Shown: piece by piece, positions 18,472 through 20,504 of the stretch | Numbering within the stretch: position 1 is the first letter of the stretch | Layout: every line of letters begins with the position of its first letter | Origin: Zancudomyces culisetae | Lineage: Eukaryota; Kickxellomycota; Harpellomycetes; Harpellales; Legeriomycetaceae | DNA length: 20,504 nucleotides | NCBI GenBank assembly: GCA_001969505.1 | Contig: LSSK01000949.1 | Coordinates: forward strand, 1 to 20,504 | Direction: 5' to 3' | The notes under the pieces: generated by a model | Databases searched by the model: none | Told to the model about the DNA's origin: nothing | The model's input: the letters and a program-made list of their open reading frames with translations, nothing else | Translations under genes and position numbers: made by a program

Positions 18472-18491
18472 AATATAATATAATATAATAT
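18472..18491 (+). repeat. (AATAT)4 microsatellite
   Basis: Four perfect AATAT units, about 50 bp before the SEC1 start codon; may be near the transcription start. A strain-variable spacer element at most. Confidence 0.8.
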
Positions 18492-18537
18492 AATAAAGTA
18501 AAAGTAAACTAAGGAATCGGAAACCAGAGGAGAGGAA

Positions 18538-20504
18538 ATGTCGCTTATCGAATTACAAAGGAAGCGTATGTCTTGTAATTATTATTTATTCGTTTATTTA
18601 TATCTGACGTGTTGGACTTACAAGGGTAACAACAAGTAGCATATACATACCAATGTAGAATTCCTGTCGGCACTGGAGTCGGTGAAGCCGCCATCACGGC
18701 TAAAAATAGTAGTGGTGGATAGTAGAAGCTTGAAATTGTTGGGAAATGTATTACGAATGTCAGAAATATCTGAATACGATGTAATTAGTAAGTGTTTATG
18801 GTAGTAGATGGTGATGATGGTGATAATTGGTAGAAAACGTGACATTTACCTTTCTATTTTTCTTTTTTGGCTTGGTTTCGTTTGGTTTCATTTGGGGTGT
18901 ATTTATAGGGGAACATTGGTAAATAAATGATATCTGAAAATAGAGATCGAGAACATAGAAAAACGACGAAAGCCTGAACCGGGAATTGAGGCAATGTATA
19001 TATTAACACCATCAAAGCTGGCAATCACATACTTGATAGCAGATTTCACAAGTACAGGACAACACAATATCAAGGGGAAAATGTACCATTCGGCACATTT
19101 ATTTTTTACGTCTGAACTTCCAGATACGTTGTTTTCACAGATAAATGAATCGCCGGTAGCCAGCTATGTCAGGGCGTTGAAGGAGTTATGTGTAGAATTT
19201 GAACCGGTTGAAGAAAAGCTGTATGTGACAAAATTAGAAGACAAAGAGTATTACCGGCTGTATTCAAACCGGGGAATAGGATCCCGAAACTTGGAATATG
19301 GGCTGATAGCTAAAAAAGTAGCGAATGTAGTGAGTCTTGTTGGAGACACAGTGGAGGTGCGATACTTGATGGCAGAGGGAAAAATGTATCCAGAGACCAG
19401 CAGGCAGATAGCTGAATCAATTCAAAAGGAGTTGGACAAGTTGGAAAAGGGGAATGAAAAGGGTGATGATAAGAAGGGCACAGGGAAGAACAAGGGGGTA
19501 TTGTTGGTGGTGGATAGAAGTGTGGATTTATTGGCGCCACTTTTGCACGAATTTACATACGAGGCAATGGCTATGGATTTGGCGGAGGAACAGATCGAAA
19601 CGGATAACAAAATGCGACGCAAATACAACTATTCGGTGGATTTGGCGAATGGGCAGACAGAGCCGCGAAGTATGGAGTTGGGAAACAATGGCAGCGGGGG
19701 CGAAGACGCTGTGTGGCGTGAGTATCGGTATCAGCACATTTCAGATGCTCAGGGGCGGCTGTTGAAAGAGGTAGAGAAGTTTGCACAGAGCAACAAGGCC
19801 ATTGCAGACTTCCAGAGCGGAGGAGAAGGCAAGGCCAACTTGACTATGGTGCGCGATGTGGTTGGTGCGATGCCACAGTTTAAGGCGCAGATGGCTATAT
19901 ATGGAGCACATGTGAATTTGATGCAGCGGTGCATGCGGCGATTCAACGGCGACAAGTTGGCCGACCTGGCTATTATAGAACAGAACTTGGTGATGGGAAC
20001 TACGCCAGAAAACCAAAAGTATGTTGATGGTGGATTGGATATTGGCCAGTATCTCAGCAGTTCCAATCCTAAAATGAACAAGCTGCGACTGCTTCTAATT
20101 TTCTTGCTAACCAATCCGCGTCTTACCCAGACTGACCGTGTCAAGCTTTTGGAACGTGCCAGTCTCAGTGGGGATGCGCGCAGTGCTGTCGATGGTCTTG
20201 ACTCAATTGTTCCTGTATCTGTAGCCAACGAGCTGCGCGAAAAAATAGTTGCTGGCTGCAAGAAATCTAAATTGACTCTCTCGAATGTCATCAGCACGTC
20301 CAAGCTGTGGGGCAGTGATTCCAAGAAGCGGGGCGATTCAAAGGCCAAAGACGACGACGAAGTTGAAGAAACACCGTATGAAGTCAGTCGGTATGTCACT
20401 GCTCTCAAGTATATCACCGAAGCGGTCCTCAGCGGGCACATCGACTCGTCCATTCTGAAGAAGGCCGGTGCGCCGTCGCATCGTCGAGCTGGTGGAATGT
20501 TTGA
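18538..20504 (+). CDS. SEC1: Sec1/Munc18 family protein, partial (runs off the window end)
   Basis: Cytosolic SM protein that binds syntaxin/SNARE complexes and promotes secretory vesicle fusion at the plasma membrane. Exons so far are 18538-18565, 18659-18787 and 18944 to beyond 20504; introns of 93 and 156 bp (GTATGT..GTAG, GTAAGT..ATAG). The frame stays open for 572 codons to the edge; fungal Sec1 proteins are about 700, so roughly 100 or more C-terminal residues are missing. Seen: MSLIELQRK start, VKPPSRLKIVVVDS, EKRRKPEPGIEAMYILTP, SAHLFFTSELPDTLF (domain 1), VLLVVDRSVDLLAPLLHEFT at about 238-257, then the domain 3a region with ANLTMVRDVVGAMPQF and a region ending in RYVTALKYI. A K/G-rich linker precedes the VLLVVDR motif. 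Base composition becomes more GC-rich toward the window end. The plasma-membrane Sec1 type, rather than Vps45, Sly1 or Vps33, fits the N-terminal sequence best. Confidence 0.93.

Larger units (their letters stand above)
17709..18537. other. Spacer and promoter region of SEC1
   Basis: The 5' part is T-rich mutase 3' flank. The rest holds purine-rich runs, a long alternating TATATATATAAAAA at 18144-18157 (381 bp before the SEC1 start), a CGGCGCCG palindrome at 18366-18373 and an AATAT repeat. No coding region is supported; the minus-strand frame 18098-18442 is a low-complexity shadow. Confidence 0.5.

Noticed and set aside
18788-18943. Box C-like GTGATGA (18811) and box D-like CTGA (18934) in SEC1 intron 2, suggesting an intronic C/D snoRNA
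   Set aside because: No terminal stem flanks the boxes and no guide complementarity could be proposed; GATGATGGTGAT is simple-sequence-like.
19422-20453. Long minus-strand frames opposite SEC1
   Set aside because: They are antisense shadows of the SEC1 exon, whose conserved motifs are on the plus strand.

Overview
The window looks like nuclear DNA of a fungus. It is AT-rich, its genes are split by short introns (89-201 bp inside coding regions, 10 of 11 coding-region acceptors ending in TAG, with GTAAGN, GTATGT or similar donors), and it has long AT-rich spacers. The Hap2/NF-YA DNA-binding domain carries the fungal HapB-like run RRPRGPGGRFLTA, which supports a fungus, but the sequence does not settle the phylum. 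I saw no rRNA, tRNA, transposon, CRISPR or prokaryote-style feature.

Layout. On the minus strand: a spliced alanyl-tRNA editing protein (AARSD1/AlaX-like, 2436 down to 733) and the CCAAT-binding subunit NF-YA/Hap2 (4295 down to 3214), with a probable 5'-UTR exon near 4669-4740. A gene-poor stretch of nearly 4 kb follows (4741-8608). It contains a cluster of CCAAT boxes, several of them paired with TAGCG, upstream of the NF-YA gene. On the plus strand: an intronless peptide/H+ symporter of the PTR2/POT family (8609-10195), an orphan secreted protein with eight cysteines (10788-11408), an exocytic syntaxin of the Sso type with its membrane anchor on a separate exon (13323-14345), a possible 28-residue two-exon gene (14806-15046), phosphoacetylglucosamine mutase (15840-17708, three exons) and the first 572 codons of a Sec1/Munc18 protein (18538 to the window end, three exons so far).

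How the genes relate. The plus-strand block is mostly about the cell surface. The syntaxin and Sec1 protein are partners in vesicle fusion at the plasma membrane, the mutase makes the UDP-GlcNAc precursor of chitin and glycoproteins, PTR2 imports peptides, and the orphan protein is predicted to be exported. This clustering may be chance. The most interesting observations are the CCAAT/TAGCG composite cluster facing the gene for the CCAAT-binding factor, a start-stop element (ATGTAA) two bases before the syntaxin start codon, an animal-like N-peptide on that syntaxin, a 26-bp microexon carrying the conserved GGGQ of the editing protein, and the unannotated tiny spliced gene.
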